This document shows, one piece after another, positions 17,741-26,537 of a stretch of DNA of 64,000 nt. Each line of letters starts with the position of its first letter. The stretch's first letter is position 1. The stretch spans positions 16,826-80,825 of the forward strand of contig CAJCIC010000084.1 of the NCBI GenBank assembly GCA_903970185.1. The letters run 5' to 3'. A program made the translations under genes and the position numbers. A model generated the notes under the pieces. The model ran no database searches. It saw nothing but the letters and a program-made list of their open reading frames with translations, and was not told the DNA's origin. The stretch is from Gammaproteobacteria bacterium. Its GTDB lineage: Bacteria; Pseudomonadota; Gammaproteobacteria; Burkholderiales; Burkholderiaceae_D.

Positions 17741-18924
17741 CAGATATGCCCGCTGCGCTGCTTCTCGCAAGCGGCAAAGATCATCGCGTTATCGGCGCCA
17801 AGCGCGGGTGCTGCCGAGCGTGGCCGCGGCCGCTCGCCATCAAAGGAGATGGGCAGCCCCATGAGCTTCGATGTCGAGCCGGGTACGTCCTGGTAAATGC
17901 CAAGCGCTACGGTCTGTTCGTGCTCGAGCATCTGGGCAATGTTCTGTACCTGAGCGCAGGGCACGCCGAAGGCCTCGAACTGCGCCGACCAGTCCTTGCT
18001 GGTCTTTGTCAGCATCACCGGCTCGATCAGTCCATAAAGCGTCTCGGCATTCACGACCCGGGCGTGATTGCTCGCAAACTCGGCTTGATCGCTCCATCCG
18101 GGATGGCCAATTGCCGCGCAGAATTGTCGGAACGTGACGTCGTTTCCCGCGGCTACGACCAGTTCGCCGTCGAGCGTCTGGTAGGCCCGGTACGGCACGA
18201 TGCCCACCTGGCCAGAACCCGCCTTTCTTGGCAACTCGCCGCCACCGCTGTACTGGGCCGCAGGCACGGTCATCCATGCAGCGGCTGTCTCGAAGAGCGA
18301 AACGTCGACAACGCTGCCGACACCGGTCTCGCGCAAGCGATAAAGGGCCGACACGATGCCAAGTGCGGCCCACATGGCGGTGCCTGAATCGATGATCGAG
18401 GGCCCAACGCGCACGGCCGGGCGGCCCGGCTCGCCAACCACGCTCATGATGCCGCCAAAGGCTTGCATCAGCGGATCGTAGCCGGGGTGGCGCTTAAGCG
18501 GCCCCTTATCGCCGAAGGCACCCATGTTGCAGTAGATCAGCGTCGGTTTGCGCTTTCGCAATTCGCTCGCGCCAAGTCCGAGTTCATCGGCCTGCCCGGG
18601 GCGAAGGTTCTGCAGTACCACATCGGCGTGCGCGTCGATGTAGTCCATAAGTTTGCTCACCACCTGGGGTTCGCGAAGTCTGGCGACGACGCTGCGCTTG
18701 TTGCGATTGAGCGCCTGAAATGTGGCGCCGACGCCATCGAGGTAGGGCGGACCCCAGCGCCTCGCATCGTCGCCTCCGGGCTTTTCTATCTTCACGACTT
18801 CGGCGCCGAGATCACTGAGGATCTGCCCTGCATACGGGCCAGCCACGCTGTGGCCGAACTCGACCACGGTAATGCCCGCAAGCGGCAGGGCGTTTCCTGG
18901 CGCATTATTATTTTTCACTACCAT
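17740..18924 (-). CDS. CaiB/BaiF family (class III) CoA-transferase
   Basis: The 394-residue protein is a class III CoA-transferase. The N-terminal block VVEFGHSVAGPYAGQILSDLGAEVVKIE is characteristic, as are RNKRSV and the central segment VGPSIIDSGTAMWAALG, whose aspartate is in the position of the catalytic residue that forms the CoA-ester intermediate. It activates an organic acid by moving CoA from a donor such as succinyl-CoA. The ATG at 18924 follows AGGAG with about 10 bases spacing; a TTG nine bases upstream is too close to that site. It is the first gene of the operon facing the IclR gene and probably performs the entry step of the pathway. Confidence 0.9.
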   Translation of the reverse strand: MVVKNNNAPGNALPLAGITVVEFGHSVAGPYAGQILSDLGAEVVKIEKPGGDDARRWGPPYLDGVGATFQALNRNKRSVVARLREPQVVSKLMDYIDAHADVVLQNLRPGQADELGLGASELRKRKPTLIYCNMGAFGDKGPLKRHPGYDPLMQAFGGIMSVVGEPGRPAVRVGPSIIDSGTAMWAALGIVSALYRLRETGVGSVVDVSLFETAAAWMTVPAAQYSGGGELPRKAGSGQVGIVPYRAYQTLDGELVVAAGNDVTFRQFCAAIGHPGWSDQAEFASNHARVVNAETLYGLIEPVMLTKTSKDWSAQFEAFGVPCAQVQNIAQMLEHEQTVALGIYQDVPGSTSKLMGLPISFDGERPRPRSAAPALGADNAMIFAACEKQRSGHI

Positions 18925-18936
18925 GAAAATCAATTC

Positions 18937-18960
18937 TCCTGTATGAAATACTATGCGGGA
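18937..18960. promoter_or_regulatory. Candidate IclR operator / promoter of the catabolic operon
   Basis: In the 122-base gap between the divergent CoA-transferase and IclR genes, TCCTGTAT (18937-18944) and ATGCGGGA (18953-18960) form an imperfect inverted repeat (6 of 8 pairs) with 8 bases between. It overlaps the ribosome-binding site of the CoA-transferase gene and a possible -10 box (TAGTAT on the minus strand). Its position suits autoregulation and control of the operon by the neighbouring IclR protein. No further evidence. Confidence 0.3.
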
Positions 18961-19046
18961 CGGCGGGGCGCGTCAAGCCGGCCGCAAGGCGCGCCGTCGC
19001 CGTCAACGTGGCCGCGATGCTGCGCAACTCACCCGGTGCATGATCG

Positions 19047-19784
19047 ATGTCAAAAATTGTTTTTCGCGTGCTGGATTTCTTCGAGGCGTTTGCCGAGGAA
19101 AAGCGGCCCCTGTCGTTAACCGAGTTGTCGCGCATCCTGGGCATTCCACCTTCGAGCTGCCACGGCGTGCTGCGCGCCATGGAAGAGCGCGGCTTTTTGT
19201 ACGAGTTGCGGGCGCGGGCCGGTTTTTATCCAACCGCACGCTTGCTGGAACTTGGCAGGATCATCGTTGAGCACGATGCTGCGCTCGCCCGTATCGCGCC
19301 GGCATTGACGAAGTTGCGCGACCATCTCGATGAATCCGTATTCCTGGCCAAGGCCAATGGCCTGTCGATCGTCTACCTCGCGGTCCTGCACGCGGAGAAG
19401 CGTTTGCGCCTGGCGCTAAAGCCTGGCGATCACGTGCGCAGTCTCTATGCTTCATCCGCGGGCAAGGCCGTGCTGTCGACGCTTGATCCTGATGCGCTCG
19501 CCGAGTTCTTCTCCCACACCAGGCTCGTGCCCCTGACACCGCGCACAGTCACCCGCAAGGCGGAACTTCAGCGTGAGCTCAAGGTGTCGGCGCAACGCGG
19601 CTGGTTTTTGAACAACGAGGAGACTGTCGAGGATTCGCTCACGGTCTCGGGGATTTTCACGCTGCACGGCTCGATTTACGTCGTCACCATCGCCGGATCG
19701 CTCAAGCCGATGGAGCGCAAGCTCGAGCGGGTAACACATGGCCTGCTGCAGACGCTAGACGAACTGCGCACCCTTGCGCCGTGA
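19047..19784 (+). CDS. IclR family transcriptional regulator
   Basis: The 245-residue protein has an N-terminal winged helix (about residues 1-75; SLTELSRILGIPPSSCHGVL is the recognition region) and the IclR effector domain. The effector domain shows the typical SSAGKAVLSTLDPDALAEF segment and a C-terminal VSGIFTLHGSIYVVTIAG block. IclR proteins bind small organic acids and usually control adjacent catabolic operons. The gene is divergent from the nine-gene CoA/leuCDB operon, separated by 122 bases, which makes that operon the obvious target. The inducer would be the pathway substrate or an intermediate. Confidence 0.92.
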   Translation: MSKIVFRVLDFFEAFAEEKRPLSLTELSRILGIPPSSCHGVLRAMEERGFLYELRARAGFYPTARLLELGRIIVEHDAALARIAPALTKLRDHLDESVFLAKANGLSIVYLAVLHAEKRLRLALKPGDHVRSLYASSAGKAVLSTLDPDALAEFFSHTRLVPLTPRTVTRKAELQRELKVSAQRGWFLNNEETVEDSLTVSGIFTLHGSIYVVTIAGSLKPMERKLERVTHGLLQTLDELRTLAP

Positions 19785-19848
19785 TCAGCGACGTCGGCAA
19801 CTCCTGGAATCTCGGCTGATTTCAGGGGGGCGAGCCTGGCGCAGGAAT

Positions 19849-20250
19849 CTAGCCCATCTGCAAACTCACGTAGCCACCCGCAGCGCTCGCGAGAGCCGTC
19901 ACCACGCCGCCCCAGATCATATCGGCTATGACCAGTGTCCATGTCCACTTCTCCAAGGTGGCCATGTTGGTCAAATCATAAGTGCCGTAGGCGAATAGGC
20001 CGACCCATAGCCCTTCAATGGCGAGCGGACCCAAGTCTTTGCCGGCGTTGGGCAGCACCGCGAAATGCACTAGACCAGCGCAGTACATGACATAAAACAG
20101 CAGCGCGGCCAAGGCGACGGGGCGTTCACGCAACACGCCGGGGCCAAGTTGCCGCTTGAAAAGCCTGATGCCGATCGTACTCAAGTACGAAAGGTCGAGG
20201 ATCGCCAGAGTCAGGAGCGTGGCGCCATAAGTCAGGGCAAGTGATTTCAT
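19849..20250 (-). CDS. DUF2177 family membrane protein
   Basis: The 133-residue protein has four predicted membrane helices and the family pattern: YGATLLTLAILDLSYLSTIG at the N-terminus, then AALLFYVMYCAGLVHFAVLP, GLWVGLFAYGTYDLTNMATL and a final helix with IADMIWGGVVTALAS. I start at the ATG at 20250, because the upstream in-frame extension is hydrophilic and not part of the family. The function of DUF2177 proteins is unknown; they are small inner-membrane proteins. It is convergent with the IclR gene and divergent from the histidine kinase. Confidence 0.82.
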   Translation of the reverse strand: MKSLALTYGATLLTLAILDLSYLSTIGIRLFKRQLGPGVLRERPVALAALLFYVMYCAGLVHFAVLPNAGKDLGPLAIEGLWVGLFAYGTYDLTNMATLEKWTWTLVIADMIWGGVVTALASAAGGYVSLQMG

Positions 20251-20558
20251 GTATGGACTCGAGTGCGCTATCTGTCGCTGCGGCGCCTCGGCGCTGCAAA
20301 AATACCCCGCGATGAACGCTTTTGTATTCGCCCTCACGAATTTGCAGGCGCCAGAATCTCAGCAAACAGTATTCCCGGTCGATCTCTCCAATCGGGCCCC
20401 ACTGATGGGCCAGGTTCGTGCGCAGCACGCACTCTGTTCGGTCTTGAACTTTTGTAGTAGGCTCGAAAGCATTCAGTGCGCAATCAATGTAGAGGGCAGG
20501 TCTCTTTGCAGGCTGCCAACGACGCAGCGATCGATTCTTTTTCTAACAGGAAGACCGG
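20251..20558. other. Divergent intergenic region between DUF2177 and histidine kinase genes
   Basis: Roughly 300 bases without a supported gene. It should contain two divergent promoters. I see no strong repeat or hairpin. AGGAAG just upstream of 20559 is the ribosome-binding site of the kinase gene. Confidence 0.4.
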
Positions 20559-22547
20559 ATGCGTCACATGATCTCGGTCGGTTCTCGACGCTGGCACCCC
20601 TATTTACTCGCCACGGGTGCGGGCCTCGCTGCAGCCACCTGCCAGTGGTTGATCGAGCCCCTGGTCGGAGGACGGGTTCCATTTCTCCTGGTTCCGGTTG
20701 TGCTTTTCGTCGGACTGCGCCTTGGCCGGCGCCCCGCGATGATTGTCATTGCAATTGGCGCCGTGAATTTGCTCCTCGTCATGTCGCAGTCCGAGCGATC
20801 GGTGTTGAGCCGGCCAGAAAACGTCACGGCGCTGTGCTTCTACCTTGCGCTGACGTTTGGCGCCGCCCTGCTGGGTGGCAGACTTCGCGTCGCCACCGCG
20901 CGCGCCGCAGATACAGAAAGGCGTCTGCTGCTGGCTCAGGAAAATACCGGCATGGGCGTGTTCGAGCTCGATTATGCAGCCGGCACGGCCTATATTTCAG
21001 CAGGGCTTTCCAGGCTTTTGGGAAGGCCGGTGTTCGATGGCCCGATACCGCTTAAGGAGTGGCTGGAAAGTCTCGACCAGGCACATCGTGAAGGCAGCGC
21101 CCGCTCGATCAAGGAGCGCCTCGCGCAGGGCGATTTGAGTTACGAGCGCGAGATGACCGTGTTGCTTCCAGACGGCAAGACGCGCTGGCTACTTTCCCGC
21201 ATTACCCTGGAACGCGATGCCAAGGGTAGTCTTTCGAGAGCTTACGGGGCGACGGTCGATATCACGGAACGGAAGATCCTCGATGAAAAGCTGGCGGCAG
21301 CGCAGGTGGAGCTCGAGGCACAAAGAAGGCTTGAGCAGGAGCGCTTGATCGCAGCCGACAAGCGCAAGGACGAGTTCCTGGCCACCCTGGCGCATGAGTT
21401 ACGCAGTCCGCTCGCGCCGATCCGGCAGGCCGTGATGATCCTCGAGACCGCCGGCCTTGACGACATAAGGCGCCGCAAGAGTCTGCAAATCATGGAACGC
21501 CAGGTGCAGCGCATGGCGCTGTTGCTCGAGGACCTCCTTGACGTTTCTCGGGTATCGCGCGGCACCGTCCAGATACGCCGTAGCGAGGCCTCGCTGCGCT
21601 CAGTCATCGATGCGGCGATCGAAACTTCGAAACCGTTGCGCGATGCGAAGCGCCAGGAAATCGTCATTGCGATGCCGGAGAAAGACCTTGGCGTTAACGT
21701 CGACAGTCTCAGAATCAGCCAGGTGGTTACCAATCTCCTGGCAAACGCCGCCAAGTATTCGGAGGAGCAGTCGACAATTTTCCTGGATGTGACCGTCAGC
21801 GGTGCCGATGTGTCGATCAAGGTCAGGGACACCGGCATCGGCCTCGCTGCGGAACACATTGAAAGTATTTTCGAGATGTTCGTGCAGGCGCCGGAGGGCT
21901 TGACAAGCTCGCAGGGCGGGCTTGGCATTGGCCTCTCACTCGCGCGCAGCATCGTCGAACTCCACGGGGGTCGACTGACGGCGCGAAGTGAGGGTCTCGG
22001 GCGCGGCTGCGTCTTCGAAGCTTTCCTGCCCGAAGTGCTCTGCAGCCTGCCCCATCTGGAGTCCGCTGACAGTGAAGAGCGTGGCCCAAGGCAGACCGCC
22101 TTGGGCAGCGCGGCCCAGGTGCTGATCGCTGATGACAACTGTGATTCAGCCGAGACGCTTGCCGAATTGCTTCGGCTCGCAGGACATGACGTTCACGTTG
22201 CCTTTGATGGTCTTCAGGCACTTGAGATTTTCGGCCGCGCCAGGCCCGAACTTGTCTTGCTCGATGTCGGCATGCCACGCATGTCCGGGCTCGACGCAGC
22301 TCGCCATATCCGAGCGCTGCCGCATGGAGCTGGCGCGACGCTCATTGCGATTACCGGATGGGGGCAGGAACTCGATCGCAAGAAAACCATTGCAGCCGGC
22401 TTCGATCTGCACATCACGAAACCGGTTGACCCCAAGACGTTGAATGCCATCATCCGCGCAGTACAAAATGGACAGTCGCTGCCATCGCCTCGCGAGGTGC
22501 GCGATGACGAAGCTGAAGCCGAAGTCCCGGGATTGCGCCTCGCCTGA
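20559..22547 (+). CDS. Hybrid sensor histidine kinase (DUF4118-like membrane domain, PAS, HisKA, HATPase, receiver)
   Basis: The 662-residue protein begins with about 110 residues carrying four hydrophobic helices in a DUF4118-like arrangement. A PAS domain follows (about 120-240). The HisKA domain has phosphoacceptor H279 in FLATLAHELRSPL. The ATPase domain shows the N box (NLLANAAKYSEE) and the G box (DTGIGLAAEHIESIFEMF). A C-terminal receiver domain (about 520-640) has the acidic pair IADDN, the phosphorylatable aspartate in LVLLDVGMPRMSG and the lysine in HITKP. It is thus a membrane-anchored hybrid kinase. The HAE-type ATPase/receiver organisation lacks a DNA-binding output, so phosphate must pass to another protein. 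The next gene is a c-di-GMP protein on the same strand, 316 bases away. Confidence 0.92.
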   Translation: MRHMISVGSRRWHPYLLATGAGLAAATCQWLIEPLVGGRVPFLLVPVVLFVGLRLGRRPAMIVIAIGAVNLLLVMSQSERSVLSRPENVTALCFYLALTFGAALLGGRLRVATARAADTERRLLLAQENTGMGVFELDYAAGTAYISAGLSRLLGRPVFDGPIPLKEWLESLDQAHREGSARSIKERLAQGDLSYEREMTVLLPDGKTRWLLSRITLERDAKGSLSRAYGATVDITERKILDEKLAAAQVELEAQRRLEQERLIAADKRKDEFLATLAHELRSPLAPIRQAVMILETAGLDDIRRRKSLQIMERQVQRMALLLEDLLDVSRVSRGTVQIRRSEASLRSVIDAAIETSKPLRDAKRQEIVIAMPEKDLGVNVDSLRISQVVTNLLANAAKYSEEQSTIFLDVTVSGADVSIKVRDTGIGLAAEHIESIFEMFVQAPEGLTSSQGGLGIGLSLARSIVELHGGRLTARSEGLGRGCVFEAFLPEVLCSLPHLESADSEERGPRQTALGSAAQVLIADDNCDSAETLAELLRLAGHDVHVAFDGLQALEIFGRARPELVLLDVGMPRMSGLDAARHIRALPHGAGATLIAITGWGQELDRKKTIAAGFDLHITKPVDPKTLNAIIRAVQNGQSLPSPREVRDDEAEAEVPGLRLA

Positions 22548-22863
22548 TGCGCAAGGGCCGTCTTGCGAAGTCCAGGGAAACCCCTAAGCGGTAATCGCGA
22601 GTATCGGCAGGTGCATTCGATGCGGACGTGCCAGAGCCGCCTGGCCAGCGGCGATCGCTGCTGATTGCAGCGTCGTTCTCGCGCAGCATAGGGCAGAAGG
22701 GCCGCCTGCTCGTCTGGCGAATTGGCCGACACGAGGCTGCGACCTTTGAGACAATGGGGCGAGGAACAAGGTAACGGGCTTATCCCGGCCCGCAGGCTCG
22801 GCGGATCAAATGGCCAGTTCGTTGGGCACCTAGACCGACCCGCTCTGCCAGGCAGCGAACACC
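22548..22863. other. Intergenic region between kinase and PAS-GGDEF-EAL genes
   Basis: About 315 bases with no supported gene. Open frames here are short and without recognisable content. Probably a promoter region for the downstream gene; no convincing boxes or hairpins were found by eye. Confidence 0.4.
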
Positions 22864-24972
22864 ATGACAGAAGAAAAAGCTCAGTTCGGGACCGTGCTCA
22901 ACCGCCTGCGTGCGGGCATCGTCGTGCACGAACGGACATCGCGCATCCGCTACGCCAATGAAAGAGCTGCAGGATTGCTCGGGTGGCCCCCCGACCAATT
23001 GCTAGGCGTACAAAATGATGATCCGCGCTGGGCATTCTGTCGAGAAGACGGCTCGCCCATGCCAGTCGATGAATACCCGGCCACGCGGGCGCTTTTCGGT
23101 GGAGAAATCGTCGAAGACCTCATCGTCGGCCTGCGCAGGCAAAGCGATGGGCAGCTGATCTGGCTGATCTGCAATGCCGAGCCGGTTCTCGATGACCAGG
23201 GCGAGGTCGTCGAAGCAGTCGTGAGTTTCACGGATATCACGCGACTCAAGTCCGTCGAGCGGGCCCTCTATGAATCGGAGGAGCGACTTCGACTCGTGAT
23301 CGAAGGCTCGAACGACGCGTCCTGGGATGTCGACTTGGTCACGGGCGTTCAGTATTTTTCGTCGCGCTGGTGGTCCATGCTTGGCCGCGACCCCGCGTCG
23401 ACTCCAGCAAGCCTGGATAGCTGGAGGGACTACTTGCATCCCGAGGACAGGGCCCGCGCGATCGATGAGTACGAGCGCGCCCTGGAAGATGGCTCGTCGT
23501 CATTTGAGATCGAGTTCCGGCTCCTGCACGCCTATGGTCACTACGTGCCGATCCTGTCGCGCGGCTTGATCCTGCGTTCCGGGAACGGGCAGCCGCTGCG
23601 GGTGGCTGGAACCAACATGGACCTCACCGAGCGCAAGCTTCTCGAACAGCAGGCCTATCAGTTCGCATTTTTCGACGGTTTGACGGGCCTGCCCAACCGC
23701 CAGCTCCTGGTTGAACAGATTCAAAAGGCGATTCGCGGGATATCGCGAAGCAGGCGATACGCGGCTTTGCTGTTGGTCAATCTTGATAGCTTCAAAATCT
23801 ATAACGAGACGTTGGGGCATGACGCGGCGGATGCCTTGCTGAAAATGGTTGCGGAACGGCTCAGGGCGAATGTCAGGGATGCAGATAGCGTTGGCCGACT
23901 CGGGGGCGACGAATTTATCGTGCTGCTTGAGCACTTGCCGGTGTCCGTTCGAGATGCGGCGGTCGAAGCCGAGCAAATCGGTGAAATCATCCTCGATAGC
24001 TTAGGTCAGCCCTACGTCCTTGCCGGAAATAGCCACGTGCTTACGGCCAGTGTCGGTGTCACTCTGATCGATGGCTCCGACCCAAGCGCGGCGAGTGTTC
24101 TTCGCCAGGCCGACCTGGCCATGTATGAAGCCAAGTCGATGGGGGGCAGCACACTGCGCTTCTTCGACCTGAATATGCAAACCACGGTGGACCAGCGCCT
24201 TGACCTCGAGAGGGAGCTTCGCAAGGCGGTTCAGGCGGAGCAGTTGCGCCTGTTCTACCAGCCCCAGGTCTCGGTGGAAGGCCGCGTGCTAGGCGCAGAG
24301 GTACTCTTGAGGTGGCAGCATCCGGAACGCGGCATGATCATGCCCGACGTATTCATTCCGGTCGCAGAGTCAAGTGCGCTGATCCTGCAGCTTGGAGGCT
24401 GGGCCTTGCGCACCGCCTGTACCCAACTCAAGCACTGGGCGAATCATCCGGTGTTTAGCCGACTCTCGTTGTCGGTGAATGTGAGTGTGCGCCAATTCAA
24501 CGCGGTTGATTTTGTCAGCACCGTCCTTGCCGTGGTGAATGAGACCGGTGCGGATCCTCGCAAGCTCAAGCTTGAAGTCACCGAGAGCCTGGTCGCAAGA
24601 GACATAGAAGGCATGATCTCCAAAATGGCGATGCTCAAAGAGGTGGGCATCGGCTTCTCGCTTGATGATTTCGGCACCGGCTATTCGTCGCTTTTCTATC
24701 TGCAAAGAATGCCGCTTAACGAACTGAAGATCGATCGCGTGTTTGTTCAGGAAATTTTGACGAATCCTCATCACCGCGATATCTCCCGCATCATCATCCT
24801 GCTCGCCGACACGCTCGGGCTGTCGGTCATCGCGGAGGGAGTGGAAAGTGAGGGTCAGCGCCAGTTCCTGCAGGAGAGCGGCTGCGATGCCTACCAGGGA
24901 TATCTTTTCAGTCCGCCAACCCCAGTCGAGTTGTTCGAGAGCGAGACCCTCAGACGCAACCGCATGCACTGA
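22864..24972 (+). CDS. PAS-PAS-GGDEF-EAL cyclic di-GMP protein
   Basis: The 702-residue cytoplasmic protein has two PAS domains (about 1-130 and 135-260, the second followed by a PAC-type segment), a GGDEF domain and an EAL domain. The cyclase active-site motif GGDEF is intact at 347-351. The EAL domain has EVLLR in place of the usual EALLR, retaining the metal-binding glutamate, plus KLEVTESL, SLDDFGTGYSS, LKIDRVFV and AEGVES, so phosphodiesterase activity is also expected. Such bifunctional proteins switch between making and breaking c-di-GMP according to PAS inputs. It precedes the minor pilin operon on the same strand, so control of pilus-dependent behaviour is a plausible role. There is no membrane segment. 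Confidence 0.92.
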   Translation: MTEEKAQFGTVLNRLRAGIVVHERTSRIRYANERAAGLLGWPPDQLLGVQNDDPRWAFCREDGSPMPVDEYPATRALFGGEIVEDLIVGLRRQSDGQLIWLICNAEPVLDDQGEVVEAVVSFTDITRLKSVERALYESEERLRLVIEGSNDASWDVDLVTGVQYFSSRWWSMLGRDPASTPASLDSWRDYLHPEDRARAIDEYERALEDGSSSFEIEFRLLHAYGHYVPILSRGLILRSGNGQPLRVAGTNMDLTERKLLEQQAYQFAFFDGLTGLPNRQLLVEQIQKAIRGISRSRRYAALLLVNLDSFKIYNETLGHDAADALLKMVAERLRANVRDADSVGRLGGDEFIVLLEHLPVSVRDAAVEAEQIGEIILDSLGQPYVLAGNSHVLTASVGVTLIDGSDPSAASVLRQADLAMYEAKSMGGSTLRFFDLNMQTTVDQRLDLERELRKAVQAEQLRLFYQPQVSVEGRVLGAEVLLRWQHPERGMIMPDVFIPVAESSALILQLGGWALRTACTQLKHWANHPVFSRLSLSVNVSVRQFNAVDFVSTVLAVVNETGADPRKLKLEVTESLVARDIEGMISKMAMLKEVGIGFSLDDFGTGYSSLFYLQRMPLNELKIDRVFVQEILTNPHHRDISRIIILLADTLGLSVIAEGVESEGQRQFLQESGCDAYQGYLFSPPTPVELFESETLRRNRMH

Positions 24973-25347
24973 TTGGCAATATCGAGCGGCTGCCACGGCA
25001 GGCTGGCAAGCGCTGAACCAGCACTTCGCCGCCCAGGCACAAGCGTTTCATCGCAAGCGTACTTGCGGCTGATCCTGCTCTCGTTTGCATGCGATCGCCC
25101 GTAGAGTGTGGCCCCCGACCCCTCGCAGGCGCGGCGCCCAATCCGCGCCCGTCAAGGCGACGCAGCTGTCCCGGATGCCCCTTTAGATTGGCCTGACCGG
25201 GTCAAATCCGCGCGCGTCATAACTCGCGCCTGAACGTCATCGAATAGTCATTGTTCCGTCAAATGCGACGGAAACCCGTCGGCTAACCTGCACGTAACCA
25301 AGATCAAGCCCGACTTCTCGATCGTTGGCATTGCCGGAGAATTTCTT
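24973..25347. other. Intergenic region upstream of the minor pilin operon
   Basis: About 375 bases with no supported gene. A small stem, CGACGG-AAAC-CCGTCG, lies near 25266-25281. The GGAGA at about 25338 acts as ribosome-binding site for the fimT-like gene. The operon promoter is probably here. Confidence 0.4.
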
Positions 25348-25902
25348 ATGCGAAAGTGCGCCGGAATCAGTTTAGTGGAAATGATGATCGCCATCACGAT
25401 CATCGCAGTTTTGGCTAGCGTTGCCGTCCCTTCTTACCGGTCTGTCACGACCAGGAACCGGATCTCGAGCGAGATCGGCGCGCTGATGGGCGACTTTCAG
25501 TACGCGCGCTCGGAATCCGTGCGGCAAGGACTGACAGTCGTGGTTTGCACGATTGCGGATCCAAATGCAAATCCGCCGACATGCGGAGCATCGTCCAGTT
25601 GGCAAAATGGCTGGATCGTATTTTCTGATGTCGGTGGCAGCGGAGCCTACGACCCGACCAAGGGTGATGTGCTTTTGCGCCAGCAGCAGCCCTTCGCTGG
25701 CGGCGCAGTCAGTGATACGGTCGTGGCCACCCCGAGCATCTCATCGGTGAGTTTCAATCGCGAAGGTTTTTCGGCGGTCGCAAACGCCGAAAGCTTTGCA
25801 TTTCACGACTACCAGAACACGCCGAATTATTCGAGGTGCATCTCTCTTTCGGTCGTCGGCTTTCTGGCCCTGGCGACGCCCGGGACGGCGGGGTGCGTCT
25901 GA
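25348..25902 (+). CDS. fimT: Minor pilin FimT/GspH-like
   Basis: The 184-residue prepilin has a short leader ending in glycine 6, then the methylated N-terminus ISLVEMMIAITIIAVLASVAV with glutamate at position 5, the signature of type IV pilins processed by PilD. The following region (YRSVTTRNRISSEIGALMGD, QYARSESVRQG) matches the GspH/FimT family of initiator minor pilins. It would join PilV, PilW, PilX and PilE in a tip complex that primes pilus assembly in the inner membrane. It is the first gene of a six-gene operon and its stop overlaps the start of pilV (TGATG). Confidence 0.92.
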   Translation: MRKCAGISLVEMMIAITIIAVLASVAVPSYRSVTTRNRISSEIGALMGDFQYARSESVRQGLTVVVCTIADPNANPPTCGASSSWQNGWIVFSDVGGSGAYDPTKGDVLLRQQQPFAGGAVSDTVVATPSISSVSFNREGFSAVANAESFAFHDYQNTPNYSRCISLSVVGFLALATPGTAGCV

Positions 25903-26537
25903 TGCGCACGTCGTCAGCACACGCTTCACGCGGCTTCTCGCTGATCGAAGTGATGATATCGATTCTCATCATCTCGACCGCATTGCTGGGCTTTGCCGGC
26001 GTTCAGGCGGTCTCCGTCAACAACACGACGGTTGCCAGGTACCACGCGCTCGCTGCCATCGAAGTCTCGAGTCTTGCCGCCGCAATGTCGGCCAATCATG
26101 CCTATTGGGGCGTTGCCGCCACGGCAAGCACGGTTTGCGTGGCAACGACTGCTGCCGGGCAGGTGTTCATCAATCAGGTGACGGCGCCGACGCCTTGTCC
26201 CGCCTTGGCGAGCAGCAGCTCGGGCGTTTTGAGTTCACCGAGCTCAAACTGTCTTGCCTCCGGTTCAGGCACCAGCGTGACGCCGTGTACACCCTTGGCG
26301 ATGGCAGCCTATGACGTCAGTACCTGGGCCGCCGGCTTGACCAAATCCGGCGCGACTCAGTCTGGAGCCTTCGTTCAGCCGAGCGCTTCAATTGCCTGCG
26401 CAGTGCCTGGATCGGGCCCCGTGAACTGTCTCATCACGCTGACCTGGCAGGAAAAGAATGTGGCGATCAACAACAACAGCGCACAGGCCAGCGCAGCGCC
26501 CATCACCCGTTCATATTCACAGGTGGTGCAACCGTGA
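25902..26537 (+). CDS. pilV: Minor pilin PilV
   Basis: The prepilin of 211 residues has an 11-residue leader ending SRG, then FSLIEVMISILIISTALLGFAGVQ, matching the PilV class with glutamate at position 5 of the mature protein. The start at 25902 overlaps the fimT stop by one base; the longer open frame upstream overlaps fimT and is not needed. The rest is rich in A, S and T with paired cysteines (for example near PCPALASSSS and SNCLAS), as in other minor pilins with disulfides. It belongs to the tip-priming complex. Its stop overlaps the GTG start of pilW. Confidence 0.9.
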   Translation: MRTSSAHASRGFSLIEVMISILIISTALLGFAGVQAVSVNNTTVARYHALAAIEVSSLAAAMSANHAYWGVAATASTVCVATTAAGQVFINQVTAPTPCPALASSSSGVLSSPSSNCLASGSGTSVTPCTPLAMAAYDVSTWAAGLTKSGATQSGAFVQPSASIACAVPGSGPVNCLITLTWQEKNVAINNNSAQASAAPITRSYSQVVQP

